Shown here piece after piece: positions 7,322 through 16,530 of a DNA stretch of 63,368 nt; position 1 is the first letter of the stretch; each line of letters begins with the position of its first letter. The DNA is taken from contig NZ_BPQP01000045.1 of assembly GCF_022179305.1 (NCBI RefSeq), forward strand, positions 1-63,368, read 5' to 3'. The translations under genes and the position numbers were made by a program. This DNA is from Methylobacterium iners. GTDB taxonomy: Bacteria; Pseudomonadota; Alphaproteobacteria; Rhizobiales; Beijerinckiaceae. The notes beneath the pieces were generated by a model. The model had not been told where the DNA came from, did not search any database, and was given only the letters and a program-made list of their open reading frames with translations.

Positions 7322-8212
7322 ATGCGCGACCTGCCCGACGACCTCGCCGCGCATCTCGCGGGCGGGGCGACGACCCTCTGCCGCTGCTGGTCGCTGACCC
7401 GCCGCGACGGCTTGGTGCTCGGCTTCACCGACCACGACCGCGACCTCGCCTTCGGCGGGCTCACCTACGCGGCGCGCTCCGGGCTGGAGGCCGCGGAGGC
7501 CAGCGCCGAGACCGGCTTCGCGGTCTCGGGCGGGGACGTGGCCGGCGCCCTCAGCGCGGCCGGGATCGCCGAGGCCGATGTGGCGGCCGGGCTCTACGAC
7601 GCGGCGGGCGTGGAGACCTGGCTCGTCGACTGGTCCGATCCGGAGACGCGCCTCCTCCTCGACATCGGCACGATCGGCGAGGTGCGCCGCGCCGGCGGCG
7701 CCTTCGTCGCGGAGCTGCGCAGGCTGATGGACCGGCTCGACGAGGAGCGCGGCCGGACCTATCGTGCCACCTGCGCTGCCGACCTTGGGGACGCCCGCTG
7801 CCGGGTCGACCTCGCCGACCCGCGCCATCGCACCGCGGGGCGGGTCCTGGTGGCACCCGCACGCGCTGGGACGCTTGAGGTGGCGCTCGAGAGCATCCAT
7901 GCGCCGGGTTGGTTCTCGGGCGGGCGACTGACCTGGACCGGGGGCGCGAATGCCGGGCTCGCGGCGGATGTGCGGGCGCAAGCGGCGAACGGCGCCACGA
8001 TCGAGCTGTGGCAGCCGCCGCCGCGCCCGGTCGCTTCCGGCGACGCCTTCGCGCTCACCGCCGGCTGCGACAAGCGCTTCGCGACCTGCCGGGCCAAGTT
8101 CGGCAACGGCGTGAACTTCCAGGGCTTCCCCCACATGCCGGGCAACGATTTCGTCCTGCGCGGCGTGCCGGGCTCGGGACCCGGCCTCGACGGCGGCAGC
8201 CTGTTTCAGTGA
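7322..8212 (+). CDS. GTA g13-like baseplate hub protein (DUF2163)
   Basis: A 296-residue DUF2163/BR0599-family protein. The N-terminal part contains CRCWSLTRRDGLVLGFTDHD and DRDLAFGGLTYAA, typical of the family. The C-terminal part carries TAGCDKRFATCRAKFGNGVN followed by NFQGFPHMPGNDFVL. Four cysteines, in CAADLGDARC and CDKRFATC, are spaced as in hub proteins related to lambda gpL, which bind an iron-sulfur cluster; cluster binding here is inferred. In RcGTA this protein forms the tail hub between the distal tail and the megatron. It looks intact although the megatron itself is broken. Confidence 0.85.
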   Translation: MRDLPDDLAAHLAGGATTLCRCWSLTRRDGLVLGFTDHDRDLAFGGLTYAARSGLEAAEASAETGFAVSGGDVAGALSAAGIAEADVAAGLYDAAGVETWLVDWSDPETRLLLDIGTIGEVRRAGGAFVAELRRLMDRLDEERGRTYRATCAADLGDARCRVDLADPRHRTAGRVLVAPARAGTLEVALESIHAPGWFSGGRLTWTGGANAGLAADVRAQAANGATIELWQPPPRPVASGDAFALTAGCDKRFATCRAKFGNGVNFQGFPHMPGNDFVLRGVPGSGPGLDGGSLFQ

Positions 8213-8257
8213 GGCGGAACCCATCGCACTTAGCCAAACCCATGGATCGGAGCGACG

Positions 8258-8776
8258 ATGCGCGACCCGGAAACGATCGTCTCGGAGGCGCGCGGCTGGA
8301 TCGGCACGCCCTACCGGCACCAGGCCTCGCTCAAGGGCGTCGGCTGCGACTGCCTCGGCCTCCTGCGCGGGGTCTGGCGGGCGGTCTACGGCCCCGAGCC
8401 CGAAGCGGTGCCGCCCTACGCGTCCTCCTGGGCAGAGTCGGCGGGGACCGGTGCCGACCCCCTGGCCGAAGCGGCGCGGCGCCACCTCGTGCCGGTGGAC
8501 GGACCCCTCTCGGGCTACGAGGCACGGGCGGGCGAAGTCCTGCTCTTCGCGTTCCGCGCCCACCTGCCGGCCCGGCACTGCGCCATCGCCTCGGGCGCAG
8601 GCACGATGATCCACGCCCATGACGGCGCCGCGGTGACGGAGGTCGCCCTGACCGGCTGGTGGCGGCACCTGACGCACGTGTTCCGATTTCCCGACGCCGA
8701 GGCGACGAATCAGCCCCCGGCCGAGACCGTCAGCTTCACGCCGAGGCCGGCCATCACCTTGCGGACAGTTTCGTAG
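8258..8776 (+). CDS. GTA g14-like NlpC/P60 cell-wall peptidase with replaced C-terminus
   Basis: A 172-residue NlpC/P60-type peptidase that, in GTA tails, cuts peptidoglycan cross-links during DNA delivery. The catalytic Cys is Cys32 in VGCDCLGLLRGVW; the catalytic His is in LPARHCAIASG near residue 108. The family normally ends shortly after a HVFRFPD-like motif. Here that motif (residues about 142-149) is followed by about 24 residues read from the antisense strand of the HigA-like gene. The overlap with that convergent gene is 67 bases. The natural 3' end was therefore probably replaced when the TA cassette inserted. The catalytic core is intact. Confidence 0.83.
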   Translation: MRDPETIVSEARGWIGTPYRHQASLKGVGCDCLGLLRGVWRAVYGPEPEAVPPYASSWAESAGTGADPLAEAARRHLVPVDGPLSGYEARAGEVLLFAFRAHLPARHCAIASGAGTMIHAHDGAAVTEVALTGWWRHLTHVFRFPDAEATNQPPAETVSFTPRPAITLRTVS

Positions 8777-8994
8777 CGAAGCTTGGAGCCGGGTGTCAGC
8801 GCCTTGTAGAGACTTTCGCGACCGAGGCCGGAAGCCGTGGCGATCTGCGTCATCCCGCGTGCCTTCGCGACATCTCCCAGAGCCGCGACGAACACCTCCG
8901 GATCGGGGTCTTCCAGAGCCGCGCCCAGATAATCGGCAATCGCCTCCTCGCTGTCGAGGAATTCGGCTGCATCGAAGAGGGTGAACTGAGTCAT
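8710..8994 (-). CDS. HigA-type antitoxin with HTH domain (addiction module antidote)
   Basis: A 94-residue protein of the probable addiction-module antidote family (COG3636-like). The N-terminal FDAAEFLDSEEAIADYLGAA and the helix-turn-helix ARGMTQIATASGLGRESLYK (about residues 45-65) are both typical, followed by LRYETVRKVMAGLGVKLTV. It should neutralise the toxin encoded just upstream and repress the operon through its HTH. Start and toxin stop overlap by four bases, so the order is toxin first, as in higBA. Its 3' end overlaps the GTA peptidase gene on the other strand. GC is visibly lower than in the flanking tail genes, consistent with acquisition. Confidence 0.88.
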   Translation of the reverse strand: MTQFTLFDAAEFLDSEEAIADYLGAALEDPDPEVFVAALGDVAKARGMTQIATASGLGRESLYKALTPGSKLRYETVRKVMAGLGVKLTVSAGG

Positions 8995-9296
8995 GTCGCC
9001 TTCCGATCGAGTTCTGCGGCCATGGCCTTCGCTCGCGGGATATCTCTGTTCTGACTCGCCTTATCGCCACCGACCAGGAGGAGGTACACGGCCTCGCCGC
9101 GACGCGTGTAATACAAGCGATATCCCGGCCCGTGATGGATGCGCATCTCCATGATGCCATCGCCAACCGGCTGGACATCTCCGAAATGGCCGTAACTCGC
9201 GGAGCGTAGGCGGGCCGCCACGCGTGCCTTACCGCGTGGGTCGCGGAGTTCCCTCAGCCATCGCTTGAAAGTATCCGAGAGCAGAATTGCGGTCAC
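8991..9296 (-). CDS. HigB/RelE-superfamily toxin (addiction module killer protein)
   Basis: A 101-residue toxin of the phage-derived Gp49/HigB-like family. Landmarks are the helix FKRWLRELRDPRGKARVAAR, then GHFGDVQPVGDGIMEMRI, the core strand GPGYRLYYTRRGEAVYLLLV and GGDKASQNRDI. Such proteins are ribosome-dependent or free mRNA endonucleases. The GTG start is chosen because it gives the usual family N-terminus (TAILLSDTFKRW) and lies just downstream of a perfect inverted repeat that is probably the operator. A longer upstream frame would run through that repeat. The pair sits between GTA g14 and g15. Confidence 0.86.
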   Translation of the reverse strand: MTAILLSDTFKRWLRELRDPRGKARVAARLRSASYGHFGDVQPVGDGIMEMRIHHGPGYRLYYTRRGEAVYLLLVGGDKASQNRDIPRAKAMAAELDRKAT

Positions 9297-9301
9297 GCAA
9301 G

Positions 9302-9325
9302 GATCGTATCCGACCGGATACGATC
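9302..9325 (-). promoter_or_regulatory. 11-bp inverted repeat, probable HigA operator
   Basis: A perfect dyad with arms GATCGTATCCG and CGGATACGATC separated by AC, ending 6 bases upstream of the toxin GTG. Its position and symmetry fit autorepression by an HTH antitoxin dimer. No other dyad of this quality is present in the flanking tail genes. Confidence 0.75.
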
Positions 9326-9412
9326 GAGCAAGCGGTCCGAAGCCGATCCGAAAAGCCGGGCTCACACCCGTGAGGATCGACGATCACATTCTTCCATCGC
9401 CCGGAGCCCCGC

Positions 9413-12400
9413 ATGGCCACGCTGATCCTGCAGACGGCCGGGAGCGTGGTGGGCACGGCGCTCGGCGGTCCGATCGGCGGGGCGATCGGGGGCGTGCTCG
9501 GGGCGGCCGCGGGCGGAGGCATCGACGGGGCGCTGTTCGGCTCGCGGGCCGGCCCGCGCTTCGTCGAGGGGCCACGCCTCTCGGAGGTGGCGGGGCTGAC
9601 CTCGACGGAGGGCGATCCGATCCCGCGGGTCTACGGCCGGGCGCGGATCGGCGGCACCCTGATCTGGGCGACGCGGCCGCTGGAGACCGCCAACACCAGC
9701 GTCGAGCGGGCCTCAGGCAGCGCCAAGGGCGGGGGCGGGGGCCAGCGGAATGTGCGGACCACCTACGCCTACTTCGCCAATCTCGCGATCGGCCTGTGCG
9801 AGGGCGAGATCGCCTTCGTTCGCCGGATCTGGGCGGACGGGCGCGAGCTCGACCTGACCACCATCGCCTGGCGCCTGCATCGCGGCGGGCCGGACCAGGC
9901 GCCGGACCCGCTCATCGTCGCCAAGGAGGGCGCCGACGCGGCACCGGCCTATCGTGGCCTCGCCTACATCGTGTTCGAGGGTCTGGCGCTCGAACCCTAC
10001 GGCAGCCGGGTGCCGCAATTCGCCTTCGAGGTGATCCGCCCTGTGGACGGGCTCGCGGGCATGATCCGCGCGGTCTGCCTCATTCCCGGCTCCACGGAGT
10101 TCGGCCTCGACCCCGTTCCCGTCACGGAGGATGCCGGCTTCGGGGCGACGAAGCCCGCCAACCGCTTCCAGCTCCAGGCCGCGACCGACGTCGTCGCCTC
10201 GCTGGACGCGCTGCAGGCGCTCTGCCCCGCCTGACGCAGGTCTCGGTCGTGGCGAGCTGGTTCGGCGACGACCTGCGCGCCGGCCATTGCACGGTCGCGC
10301 CCAAGGTCGATGCGGCCAAGAAGGTCACGCTCGGCGATGCCTAGCGCGTCGCCGGGCTCGACCGCGCAGAGGCCGGATTGGTGACGCGGGGCCCCGACGG
10401 CGGCCCCGCCTATGGCGGCACGCCGTCCGATGCGGGCCTGACCCGCCTCGTCGCGGAGCTGCGACGGCGCGGACTCAAGGTCGTGCTCTACCCGTTCCTG
10501 ATGATGGACGTCGCGGCCGGCAAGACCCTGCCGGACCCGCGCGATCCCTCCGCGCCCGGGCAGCCGCCCTATCCCTGGCGCGGCCGCATCACCTGCGACC
10601 CCGCGCCGGGTCTTCCGGGCAGCCCCGACGGCACCGAGGCGGCGGGCGCGCAGGTCGCCGCCTTCTTCGCGCGGCCGGACGGCTACCGCCGCCTCGTCCT
10701 GCATTACGCCGATCTCGCGGCCGGCTGGGCCGGCCAGGGCCTCGCCCTCGACGGCTTCATCATAGGCAGCGAGTTCGTGGGCCTGACCCGGGTACGGGCC
10801 GAGGGCGACCGCTACCCGGCCGTCGAGGCCTTCCGGGCGCTGGCCCAGGAGGTCCGCGCCCGACTGCCCGGCGTGCCGCTGGTCTACGCCGCCGACTGGA
10901 CCGAGTACGGCGCCCACGTCCGGGACAGGGGCGCCACCTTGCGCTTTCCGCTCGACGCGCTCTTCGCCGATCCGGCCGTGGCCGCGATCGGCATCGACTA
11001 CTACCCGCCCCTCTCGGATTGGCGCGACGGGGCCGACCACGCCGACCTCGCGCGCGGGGCGGCGATCTACGATCCGGCCTATCTCCGGGGCGGGCTCGGC
11101 GCGGGCGAGGCCTTCGACTGGTACTACGCGAGCCCGGCCGACCGGCTCGCGCAGATCCGCACCCCGATCACCGATGGGGCCTACGAGAAACCCTGGATCT
11201 ACCGGGCGAAGGACCTCGTCGCCTGGTGGTCGAACCCGCACGTGGAGCGCGACGGCGGGGTCGAGGCGCGAGCGACCGCCTGGGTGCCGGGCTCCAAGCC
11301 GATCTGGCTCACCGAGATCGGAGTGCCGGCCGTCGACAAGGGTACGAACGGCCCCAACGTCTTCCTCGATCCGAAATCCTCCGAGAACGCGGCGCCGCCC
11401 CTCTCGCGGGGCGGCCGCGACGATCTCATCCAGATGCGGGGGCTTTCCGCGATCCTGAGCCGCTTCGACGCCGCGCTGCCGGGCTTCGCGCAGGCCGACA
11501 ACCCGGTCTCGCCGCTCTACGACGGCCGGATGGTGCCGGCGGACTGGATCTTCGTCTGGTGCTGGGACGCCCGCCCCTTCCCCGCCTTCCCGGACCTCGA
11601 CACGGTCTGGGCCGACGCGCCGAACTGCGCGATCGGGCACTGGATCGGGGGACGGGTCGAGGGCCTGGAGCTCGACTGCCTCATCGCCGCCATCCTCGCC
11701 GATCTCGGCATCACGGTGCCGGCGGAGATCACGGCCTCCGCCTTCCTCGACGGCTACGTCCTCGACCGGCCGCTCTCGGCCCGCGCCGCCCTCGAACCGC
11801 TGGCGACCCTCTTCGGCCTCGACGTCTCGGCGGTGGCCGGGCGACTGCGCATCCGCTCGCCGCGGACGGAGACCGCGTGGCCCACGAGGCGGCGGAGCTC
11901 GTGGCAATCCGGCCCGACGCTGCGCCCTTAAGCCTCGTGCGCGCCGAGGAGAGCGAGCTGCCCCGCTCGGTCGAAATCGCCTTCAGCGATGCCGACAGCC
12001 CCGAGTACCGCAGGGCCGTGGCCGCTGCGATCCGCCCCACGGGCGCCAGGCGGCGCGAGAGCCGGATTGAAGCCGCCCTCGTCACCCGCCGCGACCCCGC
12101 GGAGGCGCTCGCCGAAGCCTGCCTCGACGCGGCCATCGCCGGGCGCGACACCGCGAGCCTCACGCTGAGCCCGCGCCGGATCGACCTGGAGCCGGGCGAC
12201 CTCGTCGCGCTGCCGGACGGCGCCCGGCATCGGATCGTGCGGATCGCCGACAGCCTGGCCGGGCGGCGCATCGAGACCCGGGCGGTGCCGGTGCAGGACC
12301 GCCGCCTCCTGCCGGCGAGCCGCGGGAGCGCCAGGCCTCGGCCGGCCCCGCCCGCGCTGGCCGGGCCGCCCTTCGCCGTCGTGCTCGACCTGCCCGTCGA

Positions 12401-13310
12401 TCGCAGCGCGCCGACGCCCCTGCAATACCTCGCCGTCGCCGCCGATCCCTGGCCCGGCACCGTCGCGATCTGGCGCTCGGCCGGGGACGGGGCGCCGCTC
12501 GCCCTCTACCGGATGGTGGATTATCCCGCCTGCCTCGGCGAGACCCTGACGGCGCTCGGTCCCGGCCCGCTCTGGCGCTTCGATCGCCGGGCCCGGCTCG
12601 ACGTGTCCCTGCGCCATGCCGGCGCCCTCGCCTCGATCGACGAGGCGGCGGCTTTGGCCGGCGGCAACCTGTTCGCCCTGGTCGGTCCGGACGGCGCCGC
12701 CGAGATCTTCTCGGCGGCCGGCGCGGCGCTGATCGGTCGGGGCACCTACCGGCTCACCAGGCTGCTGCGGGGCCTCGCCGGCAGCGAGGAAGCGGCCGGC
12801 CGCACGGTTCCGGCCGGCAGCCTGATCGTGCGCCTCGACGATGGCGCCGTGGTGCCGCTGGTGGAGCGCCTCGACGAGGCCGGCCGCGCCTTCCGCTACC
12901 GGATCGGCCCGGCCGCGCGCGATCCCGGCGACCCCGCCTTCGTGGAGGTCGCTGCGAGCGCGGGGCTGGGGGCGCTGACGCCGTTGAGCCCCGTCCATCT
13001 CCGCGCCCGGCGCGAGCCTGAGGGCGTGCGCCTGACCTGGACGCGGCGGGCGCGCCGCGACGCGGATACCTGGGAACCCATCGAGATCCCCCTCGACGAG
13101 GGCTCGGAGGCTTACGGCGTCGAGATCTTTCGCGGCGACCTCGCCCGGAGCCTGACAGCTTCGGAACCCTCGCTCCTCTACCCGGCCGCGGACGAGGCCG
13201 CCGATTTCGGCGCTCCGCAACTCAGCCTCGACGTCGCGGTGGCGCAGGTCGGCGCGGCGGCCGGGCGCGGACCGGCGCATCGGGCGCGGGTGCCGATCCG
13301 CTCGCGCTGA
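9413..13310 (+). pseudogene. broken GTA g15 megatron (receptor-binding/tail tip protein)
   Basis: The intact family is one protein of about 1,300 residues with an N-terminal glycine-zipper region, a TIM-barrel glycoside-hydrolase-like domain and a C-terminal phage-tail domain; all parts are present, in three frames. Piece 1 (9413-10234) starts MATLILQTAGSVVGTALGGP and stops at ALQALCPA. A missing C in the run at 10225-10228 moves the reading to the frame with LTQVSVVASWFGDDLRAGHC. That frame then meets TAG at 10342-10344 where the family has Trp. Piece 2 (to 11931) carries the barrel, with DGFIIGSEFVGLTRVR and IWLTEIGVPAVDKG. Near 11870-11882 a second lost base switches to the frame holding AHEAAELVAIRP and the rest, ending VPIRSR. 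Three lesions make a functional product very unlikely. Confidence 0.85.
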
Positions 13311-13341
13311 TCTTCCCCTCTCACACCAAGGGTGCCGGCCG

Positions 13342-14922
13342 ATGCCGCAGACCACGACGAACCTCGCCCTGCCGCTGCTGGCGGCGGCGCAGGCGGGCAA
13401 GCACGTGACCCACAACGAGGCGCTGTTGGGCCTCGACGCGCTCGTGCAGCTCGCCTGCCTCGACAAGGACCTGAGCGCGCCGCCGGCGAACCCGGCCGAG
13501 GGCGATCGCTACCTCGTGGCGACGCCCGAGCCGACCGGCGCCTGGGCGGGGCTCACCGGCCAGGTCGCGTGCTACCAGGACGGCCATTGGCTCGGCTTCC
13601 CGCCGCGGCCCGGCTGGCTCGCCTGGATCGCCGACGAGGGCGAGCTCTACATCCGTGTGAGGGACGGCTGGGTCCCCTTCCGGACGACGATCGGGAGCCT
13701 GGGAAACCTCGACCGGCTCGGGATCAACACGGCGGGCGATGCGGCGAACCGCCTGGCGGTGAAGGCCGATGCCGTGCTGTTCTCCTGGGACGACGTCACG
13801 CCGGGCTCGGGGCACGTGCGGCTGACCCTCAACCGGCGCTCGGAGGCCGAGGAGGCCGCCATCGTCCTCCAGAGCGGCTACGAGACCCGCGCCCTGTTCG
13901 GTCTCCTCGGCGGCGACCGCGTCGGCCTGAAGGTCAGCGCCGACGGTGCGACCTACGCGCCGGGCTTCGGCGTGCACCCGGTCACCGGCGGCTTCGGCCT
14001 CGGCCCCACGGCGATGCCGGCGGCCGGCCTGCACCTGACGACGCTGCGCTCCGGCACCGGGCCGGGCGCGGTCCCGCGGGACGTGCAGGTCGATGCCTTC
14101 GGGGGCGACGCGGCCGGCGCGGTGGCGCCCGCCGCCGCCTTCGTGGCGCAGGTCGCCCGCGGCACGCCCGCGAACCCCGCGCCCCTCAAGGCCCTGGACG
14201 GGTTCTTCACCCTGGCCGGGACGGGCCGGCGCAGCGACGGCGCCTATTCCGCCGAGGTCGTCGCCGTGGCCGGCTTCGCGGAGGAGGATTTCACGGCGAC
14301 CGGCAACGGTGCGGGCCTCGACCTGCGGACCACGCCGGCGGGCGCTACCGGCCCGCGCTCGGCCGTGAAGGTGCGCGGGAACGGCGCCCTGGAGCTACAG
14401 CCGCTGGCCGCAGCACCGACTGGCGCGGCCGGCCAGATCGTGTTCGATTCCACTGCCGGCGCCTTCAAGGGCCATGACGGGTCGCGCTGGCGGCGGCTCA
14501 CCCACCTGCCCCGCTTCTCGGCCACGACGAGTTTCGACAACTACCTTGGCGCCGATGCCTGGACCCGGGTTCAGTTCAACATCGCGGAGGAGAACGAGCA
14601 GGGCGCCTTCGCCGCCGCGACGGGCCGCTTCACGGCGGCGGAAGCGGGGCTCCACGCCTTCACGGCGAACGTCGGCTACCGACGTAACGGCAGCAGCGCG
14701 CCGACCGCCCTCGAGGCCCAGCTCTACCGCAACGGCGCGCCCGCCGGGCGCGGCCGGGCCGCGCTGACGGGCGGCCTCGTCGACGGCATCTCCTGCCTCG
14801 GCCTCAGCGCCGTGCTCGACCTCGCGCCGGGCGACACGGTCGAGGTCCGAGGCCGCTTCACCGGCGCGGACGGCTACGTGGCGGCCGCCGATTCGCTCTT
14901 CAGCGGACGGTTGCTCCCGTAG
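13342..14922 (+). CDS. DUF2793 GTA-associated protein with C1q-like C-terminus
   Basis: A 526-residue protein whose first 110 residues are a clear DUF2793 domain (TTTNLALPLLAAAQAGKHVT, EGDRYLVATPEPTGAWAGL, WIADEGELYIRVRDGWVPF). DUF2793 proteins follow the megatron gene in many GTA clusters and, in R. capsulatus, related genes contribute head spikes; which role applies here is inference. The C-terminal 130 residues look like a C1q/TNF-type jelly roll (AWTRVQFNIAEENEQGAF, AAEAGLHAFTANVGYRRNG), fitting a trimeric surface-binding tip. It starts 32 bases after the broken g15 and is itself open throughout. Confidence 0.78.
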   Translation: MPQTTTNLALPLLAAAQAGKHVTHNEALLGLDALVQLACLDKDLSAPPANPAEGDRYLVATPEPTGAWAGLTGQVACYQDGHWLGFPPRPGWLAWIADEGELYIRVRDGWVPFRTTIGSLGNLDRLGINTAGDAANRLAVKADAVLFSWDDVTPGSGHVRLTLNRRSEAEEAAIVLQSGYETRALFGLLGGDRVGLKVSADGATYAPGFGVHPVTGGFGLGPTAMPAAGLHLTTLRSGTGPGAVPRDVQVDAFGGDAAGAVAPAAAFVAQVARGTPANPAPLKALDGFFTLAGTGRRSDGAYSAEVVAVAGFAEEDFTATGNGAGLDLRTTPAGATGPRSAVKVRGNGALELQPLAAAPTGAAGQIVFDSTAGAFKGHDGSRWRRLTHLPRFSATTSFDNYLGADAWTRVQFNIAEENEQGAFAAATGRFTAAEAGLHAFTANVGYRRNGSSAPTALEAQLYRNGAPAGRGRAALTGGLVDGISCLGLSAVLDLAPGDTVEVRGRFTGADGYVAAADSLFSGRLLP

Positions 14923-14928
14923 CGCGCG

Positions 14929-15210
14929 TCAGTAAGGGTAGCCGTAATAGGAGCCGCGACGGCGGACGTAGCCGCCATAGACCGGCTGGCGGTAGCCGCC
15001 GCGGTAGCCGTAGGCGGACCGGTAGCCGCGATAACCATAGCCCGGCAGCCGGTTGTTGCCGTTGTTGACGCCGGCCGAGCGATCGTTGCCGGTCGCCTCC
15101 GGATTGATCGAGAGGCCGCTGCCGGCCCCGCTGCCCTGCGCCGACGCGGCATGGCCCGCCGCCAGCAGAAACCCCGTCGCGGCGAGCGCGCGGATCATCG
15201 GTCCCATCAT
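14929..15210 (-). CDS. small secreted Gly/Tyr/Arg-rich protein
   Basis: A 93-residue exported protein: signal peptide MIRALAATGFLLAAGHAASA, a short Gly/Ser/Asn-rich linker, then a low-complexity tail of GYR/GGY/RRG units (YGYRGYRSAYGYRGGYR) ending YYGYPY. It resembles the protein at 30854-31177 in design. Such proteins are common in Methylobacterium-like genomes, but I know of no demonstrated function. It is antisense to the phage-like genes on both sides, its 3' end lies 6 bases from that of DUF2793, and it interrupts the run from GTA to endolysin. Two adjacent Met codons make the exact start uncertain. Confidence 0.7.
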   Translation of the reverse strand: MMGPMIRALAATGFLLAAGHAASAQGSGAGSGLSINPEATGNDRSAGVNNGNNRLPGYGYRGYRSAYGYRGGYRQPVYGGYVRRRGSYYGYPY

Positions 15211-15344
15211 CCATCCCTCCCGAGCGGTTCAGGCTCCGGCTCAAGGCTCCTGACCCGAGCCGGATCCAGCCGAGCGAACGGCTCCATCCCTCCTTCCGTT
15301 CCACGCCGCCCCCGAGGGCGGCCTCCGCCATCGAGGTTCGCTCC

Positions 15345-15959
15345 ATGGAACTCAGCGCCATCGGCCGCCAGGTGCTCATCGACCGCGAGGGAAGGCGCCT
15401 CGAAGCCTACCGGGATTCCGTCGGGATCTGGACGATCGGCATCGGTCACACCAGCGCGGCGGGGCCGCCAGTGGTGACGCCAGGCCTGCGCCTCACGCCC
15501 GCCGAATGCGACGCGCTGTTCACCCGCGACGTGGCCCGCTTCGCCGAGAGCGTCGCCGCAGGACTGCCGGCGCCCCTGCCCGAGCACGCCTTCGACGCCC
15601 TGGTCTCGCTCTGCTTCAACATTGGGCGGGCGGCCTTCCGGCGCTCCAGCGTCCTGCGTCGCCTCAAGGCCGGCGATCACGAGGGCGCCGCCGAGGCGAT
15701 CCTGATGTGGAACCGGCCGGCCGTGCTGATTCCGCGGCGGCGGGCCGAGTACGACCAGTTCCGCACGCCCTACGCGGTCGCGCTCCCCCGGGCCCGGAGC
15801 AACGAGGCGCCGGTCGTCCGGCCGCTACCCGTCCCGGACCGTAGGCCGATCCCCCGCCCTGCGCCCTCCACTCCGCCCTGGCACCCGTCGGAGGCGCCCC
15901 CGGCTGGGGCCAGGGGCCTCCTGGCTCGGCTGTGGGCGACGCTCCGCTCGCGCTCCTGA
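15345..15959 (+). CDS. GH24 phage-type endolysin (lysozyme)
   Basis: A 204-residue glycoside hydrolase family 24 muramidase. Spacing of the T4-lysozyme-type catalytic residues is exact: Glu15 in IDREGRRLEAYRD, Asp24 and Thr30 in WTIGIGHT. The C-terminal half of the fold has HAFDALVSLCFNIGRAAFRR and then LMWNRPAVLIPRRRAEYDQF. A Pro/Arg-rich tail of about 55 residues follows the domain and is probably disordered. There is no signal peptide, so a holin would be needed for export. Gene position after a GTA cluster and before small membrane-protein genes suggests a lysis cassette. Confidence 0.88.
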   Translation: MELSAIGRQVLIDREGRRLEAYRDSVGIWTIGIGHTSAAGPPVVTPGLRLTPAECDALFTRDVARFAESVAAGLPAPLPEHAFDALVSLCFNIGRAAFRRSSVLRRLKAGDHEGAAEAILMWNRPAVLIPRRRAEYDQFRTPYAVALPRARSNEAPVVRPLPVPDRRPIPRPAPSTPPWHPSEAPPAGARGLLARLWATLRSRS

Positions 15960-15994
15960 GCCCGCGCCTCAACCCTCATCCGATGGAGACCGCC

Positions 15995-16510
15995 ATGAAC
16001 CGCACGCCGCCGCAGACAACGATCCTGGCCGCCGCGCTCCTCGCGAGCCTCGCCCTGGCGCCTCACGCCGCGTGCGCCGCCGATGCGGGCTCTGTCGTGG
16101 TGCCCTGGGGCGACACCCTGGTCGCCGCGAGCCAGGCGGCCGCGACCCTGCTCCTGCCCCTTGCGGCCGCCGCGATCACCGGCGCCGTCGCCCGGATCGC
16201 CGGGCCCCTGCGCCTCCTCATCACGACCGCCCTCGTCGAGCGGCTGGTGCGCAACGTGAGCGACTACGCCTTGAACGCCGTCGCGCAGGCCGCGCACGGG
16301 CGGACGCTGACCGTCCCGCTGGGCTCGGCGGTGATCGCGCGGGCGGTCCAGCGGGCGCTGGACCAGGCGCCCGCCTGGCTCCTCCGGGCGGCGGGCGGAC
16401 CGAGGGGACTGGCCGAGAAGGTCTTTCGCACCCTGCCCCTCGACGCGGCGGCCGATGCCGACAACACCCTGGCGCCGGCGCTCCAGGCGCTGGCGCCGCC
16501 CTCGCCCTGA
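15995..16510 (+). CDS. exported or membrane protein of unknown function next to endolysin
   Basis: A 171-residue Ala-rich protein. The ATG at 15995 follows GGAG with good spacing; an in-frame ATG 12 bases earlier is possible. Residues 8-28 form a signal peptide ending ACAA. A second hydrophobic stretch, ATLLLPLAAAAITGAVARIA, and an amphipathic part with LRLLITTALVERLVRNVSDY follow. The C-terminal 60 residues are mixed and end ALAPPSP. I do not recognise a family. Its place directly after an endolysin and before a Rz-like gene makes a holin or lysis-accessory role possible, but only by position. Confidence 0.6.
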   Translation: MNRTPPQTTILAAALLASLALAPHAACAADAGSVVVPWGDTLVAASQAAATLLLPLAAAAITGAVARIAGPLRLLITTALVERLVRNVSDYALNAVAQAAHGRTLTVPLGSAVIARAVQRALDQAPAWLLRAAGGPRGLAEKVFRTLPLDAAADADNTLAPALQALAPPSP

Positions 16511-16530
16511 CGCGACCGCGGGAGGCGGCC

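Noticed and set aside
10131-11880. upstream half of a long plus-strand frame over the megatron
   Set aside because: Only the part after about 11880 matches the tail family; the first half is out of frame with the barrel domain and is low-complexity Arg/Gly sequence.
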